Part shown: one piece after another, positions 7,242 to 16,573 of the stretch
Position numbering within the stretch: position 1 is the first letter of the stretch
Layout: the number at the start of each line of letters is the position of its first letter
Source: Gracilaria gracilis
Lineage: Eukaryota; Rhodophyta; Florideophyceae; Gracilariales; Gracilariaceae
NCBI GenBank assembly: GCA_030374805.1
Contig: JARGSG010000110.1
Location: 1-64,000, forward strand
DNA: 64,000 nt
Direction of reading: 5' to 3'
Notes under the pieces: model-generated
Databases searched by the model: none
What the model was told of the DNA's origin: nothing
What the model saw: the letters and a program-made list of their open reading frames with translations, nothing else
Made by a program: the position numbers and the translations under genes

Positions 7242-10172
7242 TCAGATTAGCGAATCCGTCAAGTTAAATGACGTTTTTGTAGTTGCAGGATTCGATGCGC
7301 CAGGATTAGCAGGAGAACTTTCAAAGTCAATCAAGTTTTTCTGGCCAACTGCGACCTTCGAAGTTGCCCTACTTTTTGAATGACCATTAGCGCCTTCCTT
7401 CTTCTTCTTCTTCTTCTTCTTCTTGCGTTTCTCGTCCTTCTTTGGTGGGTTCTTCGTGGGCTGATCAAATGCTCCTTCGAACGCGGCCTGGAGCCTTGCA
7501 TTTCCTTTTGAAGCAGTGTCTTGGCCATTTTCTTCATCGCTCAATTGCAATCCCAATGGGGTTTCCTCAGAAATCACAACAGCTGCCTCTGATGTCAATT
7601 GTGCAGCGTCATATTTCACTCTTGAAACATCACCTTCACTGCCCAGCACGTCCTTTGTTCGACGACTCTTAGCCTCCTTTCCAGAAGAACCAAGATAAAA
7701 TGGATTCTCCGTTTTGCTTGGACCCCCATGATAGTTGCTCAGAAGCCGTCCCTCTGCAGTATTTCCTGACGACGACTGAGCAGCACTGCTGCTTGCCATA
7801 CTTAACGTACTGCTTCCAAAAGCAAATTCTTTGAATAGGTCTCCCTCATCCTCTCCGGCATCAACATCTTCTTCGGTAGAACCAATGGTTTTCAGCAGAT
7901 ATGTATACAGGGAGTCAGATCCTGTATCAAGCAGAGGTGTTTCGAGGTCCAGGTCAGGGCTTATGGGTACTTTCGACTGGGCTCGATGATCCACCGGTAT
8001 GAGCTTTCCTTCGAACAGCGAAGTCATCAACTGTCTCTCAGATCCATCCACTTCAGACAAAATACAGCTAAAAAAGCAAGCCCGCTCCTGTACCTCTGCG
8101 AATTGGCTGCCTACCAAGGCTTTGGCGTAATTCAAAACCATCGTTCGCAAGTCTTCTGCACACTCATCTGGGCATGTACAGTAAATCTTGACACACGCAG
8201 TAAGAACTCTAACTTGTGCAGGGGAGTCGAGGTACTTTCTCGGAAATGAGGTAAGGATCCTACATGCCTGAGCATGATCCTCCACAAACTCACAGTATTC
8301 TCCTGCGACCCAAGCGGCACTCCCAGCAAGGTTCGCCGATAATACTGGTTTGGATGATAAAGGACTCCGGGCTCTCTTGGCATTTAAGTCTACCACAGGA
8401 ACATCTAATTCTTCTTCTTCATCGCTAGGGCTTGTTTCAGACTCAGCAGCAGTTGATTGATCAGAAGCGGGACAGGTATCCGAAGCAGCGCCCTCCGTCG
8501 ATCCTGCTCGCAGTTCCAATAACGATAGAGCCACTTTCAGACTCACAGGTCGGATAGCTTCAACTCGGGAAGTGAGTTCGACTAATTGGTCCCCAATGAT
8601 TTCTCTGACATCCTGCGGCAGCATGGAAATCTCCGCAAGACCTCCAAGTATGACATTCATGTACCAAGCAAAATCATCCCCCGTTGATAGCAACTCATAG
8701 CCTCTTTTGGTGGCATCAGACGACCTTCTGAATTCACCAGCTTTCAGTAGTTCCTTTGCCAGAGCACTCCTATAAGGAGCCTCCTGATCAACCGGTGCAG
8801 ACAATGAAGGCATATCTAGGTCATCATTACTGCTATTGTTGTCACTCTGGAGGGTAGCTGAAATCGGAAATCCGTCCGCGCAAGCGTTTCGAAGCTTTCG
8901 AAGTATAATACGTGAAACGTCTCGTATAGTTCGCTTCGAAATGAATTCGGAAACAAGTTCCAAGGCGCGAATTCGGATACCAATGTCCTCATCATCGAGA
9001 CAGTCAATGATGTTGTCTCGGTGCTCCATAGCCACCTGAGGTTTCTCTTGTATCAGCTTCCGCATTGACTGCAACCCCAGGTACTTCAGGTTCTGATCCC
9101 TATCGTTCATAAATTCCCCCAATCTCTGAGCACATAACTCAACAGCTTCGGGATATGCAAGAAGACCAAGAGTTACAGTGCTGCAACACTCGTACAGAAG
9201 ACTCTTGGCTCTCGTCGATCGCATCAATGTTGTTAGGGGCTCAACGAGTTTCTTTCCCAGCCTCGGCTCTAATGGCGTCAGAACACCCATCAACTTGACA
9301 ATCTTAATAAGCATCCAATTGCTACTCTCCTTGCTCAAAAGAAGTTGGTATAAAACCGGTGCTAGCGAAAGGAAGCTCCTCGGAGCTGCACGTGCAAGTT
9401 CGCTAGTTACAGTTACAGCGGCGCACACGACGCTAGGGTCCTTGTCCGTCAAACGCTCTTTAAAACGTGCACTAACAACGGGGAGTGTATCCGGATGCAC
9501 CATAATTAGTCGGTACAGTACAAGCAATGCTTTCTTTCTTATATATGGCCGGGGGCTGTTGAGAAGTAGAGAAACGTCATTCTCGAGATCACGACCCAAT
9601 TCTTCGGTGACGAGCTTAGCGAGACATGTTAGGGCCTGAGAACAATCTTGCATTTTGATGCTTGTCATGTCCTTCTTGAACTGATTTGTTGTAAGTAATA
9701 AGACATCGGTGGTCGGAGAAAAAGATTGAGCGGCTGCAAGATAACCAATACGCTTAGAGAAGAAGTCTGGACTGCTCATTACTTCGACAACATGAAACGA
9801 GGCGAATCCGACGTTGTTACCCATCATTTGAAGCTAAGGATTCAATAAGATAAACAGAAGTGACGAGGTTAGTGATCGAGGCACAACATCAAGCACGTCT
9901 CCAGAAAGACTCGAGAACCTACGCACGGGTGGAGACTGTTGGCACAGTGAAGTTTCAAAAAGCGCCGCGCAGGATCACGTACAAGAAGTGAGAATACTTA
10001 CATGTGTGAGCTTGAGAATGGCCATGGCCTTTTTCGCGACGTCCGAGCTCCTGCATTCCTCCGCAATATCTGCCATTTTGGAGCGGATGAATTCTTCTTC
10101 ATCTCGTCTATGAGCGCGAATACCTTTGACGAGATCTTGAAGCGATTGCTGGAAAAGAATGCCGTTGAACAT
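7242..10172 (-). CDS. AP3D1: AP-3 adaptor complex subunit delta
   Basis: Two exons (10172-10002 and 9833-7242) separated by a 168-nt GT-AG intron give 920 residues. Exon 1 codes for SLQDLVKGIRAHRRDEEEFI, and the join restores AILKLTH|LQMMGNNVGFASFHVVEVM, the family's conserved N-terminus. An in-frame stop lies four codons before the chosen ATG. Residues to about 600 are the adaptin HEAT solenoid (FFSKRIGYLAAAQSF, LLTTNQFKKDM, IRKKALLVLYRL). Acidic linkers and a lysine-rich tract near the C-terminus resemble the delta hinge/ear. AP-3 sorts cargo from endosome/TGN to lysosome or vacuole. The poly-Lys tract comes from a GAA/GAG microsatellite at about 7400-7423. Confidence 0.92.
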
Positions 10173-10633
10173 TATGACTGGTCACCGCTTATGAAAGTCA
10201 CCTATTCGCACGGATTTGGAGGAGGTAGGTGAGCTCAGAGTGAGTATGATCCAGTTCACGAGGCACGGGTCGCATTGATTGACATTTGCTGAAGATGGCG
10301 CTTTCTCGGCCTGCTTTTGGGATGTGCTTGCTTGTTCCGGGTGGAGTTCGCATAGATGCAGCACAACGACGTGCAGCAAGCGCCATGGATACCGAATGTG
10401 TCATTTTACACTGTAAGCAAGCTCGTATGCATAGCATTGCATACCATTCCCTTCTCTCAGCTTTTTTCCTGAAAAGTTCAGTACAAGGATCACCGGATGG
10501 CCCCACCGGATAGATAGAAGGTCTGCTTTCGCGGAACACTCTCGCGCCCGTATTGTCGTTGAATACGGCGACCCCCATCGTTGAAGAAAGTTACGACTGA
10601 GGTACAACGGGAATCTGCTCTTGTACTCTCCAT
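10173..10633. other. Divergent spacer between AP3D1 and bL33
   Basis: No recognisable gene or RNA. Short ORFs on both strands have no family features. It presumably contains the two divergent promoters. Confidence 0.4.
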
Positions 10634-10804
10634 ATGGCAAAGGGAAAGACCGTTCTGATCCGCCTGATGTCTAATGCAGGCACCGGCTATTTCTACGTCA
10701 AGAGAAAGAACCCGAAGACAATGCCGCACAAGCTCGAACTCATGAAATACGATCCAGTTGTCAGGAAGCACGTTTTATTCTCCGAGCTCAAGTTCAAAAA
10801 GTAA
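10634..10804 (+). CDS. Organellar ribosomal protein bL33
   Basis: A 56-residue ORF starting at ATG 10634 and ending at TAA 10804. The protein begins [20 protein letters not shown] and continues with [21 protein letters not shown] and a [13 protein letters not shown] end, which is the bL33 family pattern and length. It is a small protein of the large subunit of a bacterial-type ribosome. Because red algal plastid genomes usually carry their own rpl33, the nuclear copy is most likely mitochondrial; no separate presequence is seen, as is common for L33m. It converges with the HisI gene, leaving only 73 bp between stop codons. Confidence 0.85.
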   Translation: MAKGKTVLIRLMSNAGTGYFYVKRKNPKTMPHKLELMKYDPVVRKHVLFSELKFKK

Positions 10805-10877
10805 TGGCCTACAACCTATCCATGACACACTACACTCTATACGGCTTACGCACCGATTGCAAGCCCCAATCCGTTCA

Positions 10878-11486
10878 TCACAACTTCTCGTTTTTGTACA
10901 ATTCCTTTGGATCCATCAATACGTCGGCTATGATCTCTTCTTCGCCATGCGGTGGTCTGAATGCTTTGTAGAAACACGATCGTCTACCTGTATGACACGC
11001 CACTCCCAACTGATCCACTTTGAGTAAAATGGTATCACCATCACAATCAAGCAAAACATCTCGTAACACTTGAATCTGGCCTGAAGTATCCCCTTTCCTC
11101 CACAATTGCTTTCTAGAACGCGAATAGTACACGGCCCTGCCCCCTCGCATAGTTTCTATTATTGAATCCACATTCATCCATGCCATCATCAAAACCTCAC
11201 CTGTATCCCATTGCTGCGCAATGGCCGGAACCAAACCTGAATCATTGAACTTCACGTTGCTGATAAGAGCTTGAGCGTTAACTTCTCCTCGTTTCCACTC
11301 CTCTTCTGCTGGAATCGGTTTTTCAGATTGTTGATGTAGAGTTGATCTGATGGCTGTCGACTTCGGAAGATGTACGTGATATGTTGTTACTCGTCTACAT
11401 CTGAAGTTATACAAGAAGCTTGTGTCTTTGATCTGCCGGAAGGATTGCTTGCTCGCACAAGGAACCACCCAAGCTGCGTGTCCCAT
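10878..11486 (-). CDS. Phosphoribosyl-AMP cyclohydrolase (HisI), monofunctional
   Basis: From the ATG at 11486 the ORF codes for 202 residues; an upstream GTG at 11537 extends the frame but is an unlikely start. The first ~85 residues are basic and hydroxylated, consistent with a plastid transit peptide. The cyclohydrolase domain follows: FNDSGLVPAIAQQW, VLMMAWMN, YYSRSRKQLWRKGDTSG, the metal site DCDGDT, and GVACHTGRRSCFY with its Zn-binding cysteines. It opens the adenine ring of PR-AMP in histidine synthesis. The protein stops about 30 residues after the domain, so the HisE pyrophosphohydrolase half fused in plant and many bacterial HisIE proteins is absent. Confidence 0.88.
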   Translation of the reverse strand: MGHAAWVVPCASKQSFRQIKDTSFLYNFRCRRVTTYHVHLPKSTAIRSTLHQQSEKPIPAEEEWKRGEVNAQALISNVKFNDSGLVPAIAQQWDTGEVLMMAWMNVDSIIETMRGGRAVYYSRSRKQLWRKGDTSGQIQVLRDVLLDCDGDTILLKVDQLGVACHTGRRSCFYKAFRPPHGEEEIIADVLMDPKELYKNEKL

Positions 11487-11579
11487 ATCGACTGGCGGGT
11501 GTGAGGTCTTCTTGACCAAGAAACGTAGCGCAAACACCTGTTTGTCGACTATGCTTTATCTACCCTTGAACTCCGTATT

Positions 11580-12250
11580 TCACCGAGGAAAAAATCGCTT
11601 TTTACCGCCCCCATGGATCATCCTGCCCATTGATCGCACAGATGGGTCGCAGCTCTCTCGCGTTTGCGGGTGCAATAGTTTGATTACTACTTCATGCAGA
11701 GCGTTACTGTTCAAGGAAACGCGCTCTGAGAGCACACGGTGTATGTCCAACAGATAGTTGCGAAATTCCACTTCCGCTCCTCCAAGAGAGATCAGTTTTT
11801 CTACAATTGAGGGTACCGGTGTAACAGTGGCCCCATTCACCGTGAAGTAGACACCCTTCTCTCAACATCTGCAACTCTCAACATCTGTAAAATCAACTTG
11901 TACAGATATCTGGCCCGCAATTGGTGTGTTTAACACTTTGTTTGCCAATTGGTGGACCAAATCATTACCAGAGAGTCGCGGGCTACCGTTGGAACCCAAA
12001 GAATATCCACAGCACGTAAAGTTCTCACTTCGCTTGAAGTCCATGGAACATCCTCCTAGAACGACATTGATAGCGCACCGGAGCTCTTGGGCTAGGTGTA
12101 GCGATTGAACATTGCGCTCGTGGTGCTGAAGTCTATTTGATTGTTTTGTACTTAGTGTCTCACTTCTGCACGACAAAGAAGGAGGCAAAAACTGCCAAAT
12201 GTAGCTACGGTTCTGCTCCGAGTTGAGAAACTGGGCTTCGAACGCTTCGG
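11580..12250 (-). other. Unrecognised possible spliced or broken gene
   Basis: Two open stretches on the minus strand look protein-like but do not join simply. One, from about 12240 to 11862, includes ELRCAINVVLGGCSMDFK and ends VQVDFTDVE just before a stop. The second (11850-11580) begins FTVNGATVTPVPSIVEKL and ends at 11580. Between them is an imperfect 16-bp tandem duplication (11865-11896), which could be a frameshifting mutation or the edge of an intron. No family is recognised. It may be a fast-evolving gene with short introns or a pseudogene. Confidence 0.3.
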
Positions 12251-12869
12251 TGTGAATCGCAGTTTCTCATCAACCCTCGCTTCGTGCTTAAGTATCAGTT
12301 TGGAAACACAGTCTGTCTCATTCTTATCTTTTCTCGGTTTACGCCTTCTCCGCGACTTTGAGGCATGTGTGCAAAATAGCATCAGAAATGACATTATCAA
12401 CCGTGGGAGAAGGCTTCTGTACAAAATGAGCATGCTGTAGAGCACAAAGACGCAAGAATCAGAAGAGTAAACTATTCACTACAGTTCTTGTGCAGTAGAT
12501 GTAGGACGGCGAAAATCTGAATGAATGCGGTTTGACGATAGCGACATCCGCCACTTCTCTTTCAACATCTCACCAAATCTTCACTGGCATGCAATAAGCG
12601 AAAGCACTACTGTTTGAAATGATGATCTTATTCCTCCATGGCGTCCATGCTTCTTGATTAATTCCTACTCAAGCCAGGGAAGTGAGAGAGGATGGAAGGC
12701 GAGTTTGGCTTCCAAACGAGACGCTTGACATTGAAGGTCGTCTTCGAAATCAAGAACTAACCTTGGTATCCTACAAAGACTATATCTGATGAGGCAATTT
12801 TGTGGTCTCCGAGTTTTGCCTTCTAGTCAGAACAGATAGCTGATACCTTCGGTACACTCTGTATATGCA
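12251..12869. other. Spacer with no recognised feature
   Basis: A short basic ORF on the minus strand at its left end has no family resemblance. The rest shows nothing recognisable. Confidence 0.4.
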
Positions 12870-13712
12870 TTATGCAATAGCCTCGACGATCCCTTTTTTC
12901 CGCCATTCGACAATACCGTCTGTACTCAGTCGCAAAGCAGGAGGCGCTTGATCATTTCTTCGCAGTTTCTTAACAGCATCTCTCACGCGGACCCAATTGC
13001 CCGAGTTTCCAGGTACAGCTCCCCGCACATATATAAGATTACGATCACAATCGATTCGATACACCATTAAATTCTGCACGGTGACTCTTTCATTACCCAT
13101 ACGACCAGCCATTTTCTTTCCCTTGAACACACGTCCCGGTTTCGTCGACATACCAATAGAACCTCCTTTTCTATGCGTCTTGCTGGTACCATGAGTGGCA
13201 GGAGCCCCGGAAAATCCCCACCGTTTCATCACACCCTGAGTTCCCTTTCCTATGGAGGTCCCTGTAACATCCACAAGCTGTCCAACTGAAAAATGATTGG
13301 CACGAATCTCGGTACCCACATCAAGTTTAAACATTTCATGTACCCCGAATTCAGCCAATTTATGCTTTGGTTCAACACCCGCTTTCGCACAATGATACCG
13401 ATGAGCTTTCTTCGTCTTATAAGGTCGTTTTGGACCAGCTCCAACTTGAATTCGCCACCGTTGCCGATGATCGTTTGGGTTTGGTGGCGCAACACTGATA
13501 ACATGGCATCGATCAACGCAGAGTACTGTGATTGGATGACGAGTTCCTTCTGCATCCCACAGACTCATCATGCCTACTTTGCGAGCTAGTACGCCGCATG
13601 GCCGAAACTCTCCGCCAAAACCCGGCAGTGTCTTCGTCGGTTGTGCGTCGGGGAGCGAGGTACACAGGGAGCGGCTAATCTGCCGCCATTGTGTTCGTAG
13701 TGATCTGAGCAT
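12870..13712 (-). CDS. Organellar (mitochondrial) ribosomal protein uL3
   Basis: From ATG 13712 the protein has 280 residues; the frame extends upstream to a GTG but the Met start gives MLRSLRTQWRQISRSLCTSL, a typical basic, serine-rich mitochondrial presequence. The bacterial-type uL3 core follows: GVLARKVGMMSLWD, the PITVLCVDRCHVI strand, FSVGQLVDVTGTSIGKGTQG, MKRWGFSGAPATHG, HRKGGSIGMSTKPGRVFKGKKMAGRMG and VPGNSGNWVRVRDA. Its extended loop reaches the peptidyl-transferase centre. Mitochondrial rather than plastid location is inferred from the presequence. It is divergent with the CDV3-like gene. Confidence 0.88.
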   Translation of the reverse strand: MLRSLRTQWRQISRSLCTSLPDAQPTKTLPGFGGEFRPCGVLARKVGMMSLWDAEGTRHPITVLCVDRCHVISVAPPNPNDHRQRWRIQVGAGPKRPYKTKKAHRYHCAKAGVEPKHKLAEFGVHEMFKLDVGTEIRANHFSVGQLVDVTGTSIGKGTQGVMKRWGFSGAPATHGTSKTHRKGGSIGMSTKPGRVFKGKKMAGRMGNERVTVQNLMVYRIDCDRNLIYVRGAVPGNSGNWVRVRDAVKKLRRNDQAPPALRLSTDGIVEWRKKGIVEAIA

Positions 13713-14096
13713 CGGGTATGCAAGCACCAAGTGCTTCGACCAAATATGAGAGAAGATGCAGAGGATGTCATGGGCGGATCGTAAACTTCCTTGACGAAGA
13801 TCTGAGAGAAGTACTCTGGAATGGATTACTGATGGCACAGGTGCAGGGTGTTTACGGTGGCACCGATTCCTGAATAGAAACTTGCTTTAAATAAAGATTG
13901 CTTAATATAATATAAATATCCGTGGCAAAGGGATACCAACGGAAGGCTACTAAAGTGGCGCGACTACAATCTCACCGAGAGGCTTCACCAACCAGCCTCG
14001 CGGCAGCGTCGGCAAATCGTCCAAATGTGAAGTGCAATCCAGCTACGTTTCCCATCCCAAAAGCAGCGATACCATACACATCGAAGCGCGTGCATC
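13713..14096. other. Divergent promoter region uL3m / CDV3-like
   Basis: No gene. A TATA-like AT-rich stretch at about 13885-13920 (AATATAATATAAATATC) lies some 180 bp before the CDV3-like ATG. The sense of regulation is inferred only from position. Confidence 0.4.
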
Positions 14097-14790
14097 ATGA
14101 GTGACCTCAACGACTTCTTCGCCAAAAAGGACCGGAAGAAGAAGAAGGCCGCGGCAAAATCCGCCCAGGCAGCCGCGGCACAAGCCGTCAAACAGTCGGA
14201 AACCGCCTCCGAAAACCCCCCTCCACCGCCACCGCAGAAGGTGCCTGACGATGGCTGGATTGAAATCGAGGACGTGCGTGGGTCGCAGGTTAACACCGGT
14301 GGAAGGACTATAGTGCAGCTTAGACGGTAAGATATCTCCCATGCTTTCCGTGACGTCCCGGTTCGCATACACACGTTTCTAACGTTTCTGTCGCACCTGT
14401 ATCTAGAGATGGTGAGGAAAAAGAAACAAATGCCGATGGTAATGCTACTACAGAGAAGTTTAGCGGGTGGGCTAAAACAGATGAAGCTCCTGCAGATGGT
14501 ACGTTGCACAGCAGCACTCAATCAATGTACACGTTGAATCATATATTGATCATCTGACTCATATCTCATCTCCTTTCAACACGATAGAAGAAACAGCAGC
14601 GGCAGCACAAGCTCCTATTAGTGCGTTTCCCACTCTTGCAGACGCAGCAAAGGTGAAAAAGGTGGCTCCATCGCAGTCGTCGAGCGAACCCTCTACTACA
14701 GCTCGTCGTCCACGATTCACTCTAGCGAACAGGGAGAAGTTATTGCAAGCCCTAACTGGTGGTCGAGAACCCATGAAACCTCCAAAATAG
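14097..14790 (+). CDS. CDV3-like protein
   Basis: Three exons (14097-14326, 14407-14498, 14588-14790) joined across two short GT-AG introns encode 174 residues. The N-terminus MSDLNDFFAKKDRKKKKAA matches the CDV3 signature (a short acidic/aromatic lead, FFAK, then a lysine run). An Ala-rich helix, a proline run (PPPPPP), GWIEIEDVRGSQ, FSGWAKTDEAPAD and a FPTLADAAK motif resemble the conserved blocks of CDV3, a small, mostly disordered protein of unclear function. The C-terminus is RPRFTLANREKLLQALTGG. The two proteins at this locus are nearly back to back: 51 bp separate this stop from that of the RAP1-like gene. Confidence 0.65.
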
Positions 14791-14841
14791 GCAGCGTTAT
14801 AAGAAAAGTACAAAAATGAAACTTCGTAGCTAGAGAGCGAC

Positions 14842-16455
14842 TTATCTGCGGTTTCGTTTTTGGGTTTCACTGTCACGACGTTCTCTCAGCAGCGCAGATC
14901 TGGTTCTGGCTCGATCGCAAGAATGTGCCCGCAGTACCTGAAATACTCGTCGTTGAGTCATCTGTGTCTCGTATGAGAGTGAACGAACCATTCTTCGAAT
15001 AAACTGTTTTGACCGTGATCGTGGTCTTTGATTGCTTTGCGTCTGTTGCTCAGGATTGGCCACGCGTTGCACCTTTGCGGGCCGACGCTCCTTATAAACC
15101 GGTTGTATTTCGTCATCGTAGTCTTCTTCATCACGCACTTGGCGGCGTTTTCGGTCTAACTCCTCCTTGTTCTCTCCCTTTGCAACATGTTGACCTGTCT
15201 CACGCTGCGTCTGTTCGGGATGTCGCAAATGCATGGCTCGTTGCCTGCATTGCGCCGCACTCCGAGTGGATGGTAATCTATCCTTGTTCTTTAACGCTTT
15301 CCACATGTCGATATGAAACAACCGGGATGAGGCAACTCTCTCCTTGCGAAGCCGTGTCAGGACGTCTTCACAGACTGCACGGAGCTGGTTGTCCTCATCG
15401 AGAGTCCACCGCTCTGAGGGTGATGGAGGAGACATCTCTTCAACAAGTATTTCTGCTTCCCGTTCGTGTCCAGCTGTTACTTTGGTTGCTCGTTCTAGAA
15501 CAGCGCGTCTGGGAAACGAAACCGGTTGCGGTTCTTCTTCTTCTTGTGCTGTTTGTGTTGTTTGGCGTTTTCGTTGATTCGTGGAGATTCGGGGAGCAGT
15601 TTTCCTTGCGCATGGGGCGGTTTTCCTTGCGCATCGGGGAAGCGGTGTTCGCTGTGGTTGTGCTTGTTCCTCCTGTTCTGGTCGCAGTGTTTCGCGTTTG
15701 TGCTGAGACATGGTTGTTGGAGTAGTTCTCTTCCTCGTGCGTCTAGGAGGCGGTGTTCGTAGCGATTGTTCTTCATCTTCCGGTTCTACCTCCGCTGGTG
15801 CTTTGCGTTGTTGTTGGGGGGTGGCATTCGGAGTAGTTATTCTCCTTGCCTGCTTGGGAAGTGGTGTCCGCTCTAGTACTTCTCCTTCATAATGGTCTAC
15901 ATATATTTTCAATTTGCGTTTCTCTTTAGGCTTTGAGACGGGGGTACTGGTTCTCCTGGTGCGTCTGGGTGAGGTTGTTTGTTGTAGGTGTGGTTGCTCT
16001 TCGCGGTCTACTCGTGGTTGTTTATCGCGTTTGCCTCGAGGCGTGAGGGGTGGGGTGACGGGTTCCGTTTTCTTCGCATCGCTCTGTAGAAGAGGCTGAG
16101 AAGGTGCGCCATTGGCGACACGTTGATAGCGGTGAGGAATTCGATATCGATCTAAGTCGAGCAAATTCCCGGCATCAATGCAGTCGTTGACAAAGTGTAC
16201 AGAGTACGCAAGCGGGCCTTCAACATCTGACCTTGACAAGGGATCAATCAGGGGGATGATTTGATTGTCAGCAGCTTTTGGCTGAGAGACTGTACGTCCG
16301 CCGTGCTGCACGATGAGACGCTCGACAGGTATGCGACCGAGCTTGTTGAGCCCGACGTAAAAGTAGAGCGGACGATGAATTACGCATCCGCCAAAGTGAA
16401 CGGCCCTGGTGAAAAGCTTTGGGGGATCGTCGTCGGCCATGGCGGCGGTGTGCAT
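14842..16455 (-). CDS. RAP1-like BRCT-Myb telomere/chromatin protein
   Basis: A single-exon ORF of 537 residues (the Met at 16440 is an alternative start). Residues about 25-110 form a BRCT-like domain (PLYFYVGLNKLGRIPVERLI, HGGRTV, AYSVHFVNDCIDAGNLLDLDRYRI), whose end closely follows the Rap1 BRCT pattern. Residues about 345-410 are a single Myb domain (ERWTLDEDNQLRAV, MWKALKNKDRLPSTRSAAQCRQRAM). This BRCT-then-Myb order is that of Rap1, a shelterin component and transcription regulator. Between them are about five copies of a 30-35-residue basic repeat built on RTPLPRxARKxTTP. No clear Rap1 C-terminal domain is seen. An E2F-like site lies about 110 bp upstream. Other BRCT-Myb proteins are an alternative. 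Confidence 0.6.
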   Translation of the reverse strand: MHTAAMADDDPPKLFTRAVHFGGCVIHRPLYFYVGLNKLGRIPVERLIVQHGGRTVSQPKAADNQIIPLIDPLSRSDVEGPLAYSVHFVNDCIDAGNLLDLDRYRIPHRYQRVANGAPSQPLLQSDAKKTEPVTPPLTPRGKRDKQPRVDREEQPHLQQTTSPRRTRRTSTPVSKPKEKRKLKIYVDHYEGEVLERTPLPKQARRITTPNATPQQQRKAPAEVEPEDEEQSLRTPPPRRTRKRTTPTTMSQHKRETLRPEQEEQAQPQRTPLPRCARKTAPCARKTAPRISTNQRKRQTTQTAQEEEEPQPVSFPRRAVLERATKVTAGHEREAEILVEEMSPPSPSERWTLDEDNQLRAVCEDVLTRLRKERVASSRLFHIDMWKALKNKDRLPSTRSAAQCRQRAMHLRHPEQTQRETGQHVAKGENKEELDRKRRQVRDEEDYDDEIQPVYKERRPAKVQRVANPEQQTQSNQRPRSRSKQFIRRMVRSLSYETQMTQRRVFQVLRAHSCDRARTRSALLRERRDSETQKRNRR

Positions 16456-16563
16456 TTCCGCGGGGCTGGGAGAACAGCGGGCGGGGGAGGAGGGGGAGGA
16501 GGTGTGGAGGAGCTGAAGCGGCGGTTGATTCGGTCGCGCTGGGTTTGCACGGTTGGTTGGCGG

Positions 16564-16573
16564 TTGGCGCCAA
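16564..16573. promoter_or_regulatory. E2F-type palindrome upstream of RAP1-like gene
   Basis: The palindrome TTGGCGCCAA, followed by AA, matches the E2F consensus. It is 109-118 bp upstream of the RAP1-like start codon, as expected for cell-cycle control of a telomere gene. Binding is inferred. Confidence 0.4.

Noticed and set aside
15009..15725. 238-residue ORF antisense to the RAP1-like gene
   Set aside because: No family features; the opposite frame carries BRCT and Myb domains.
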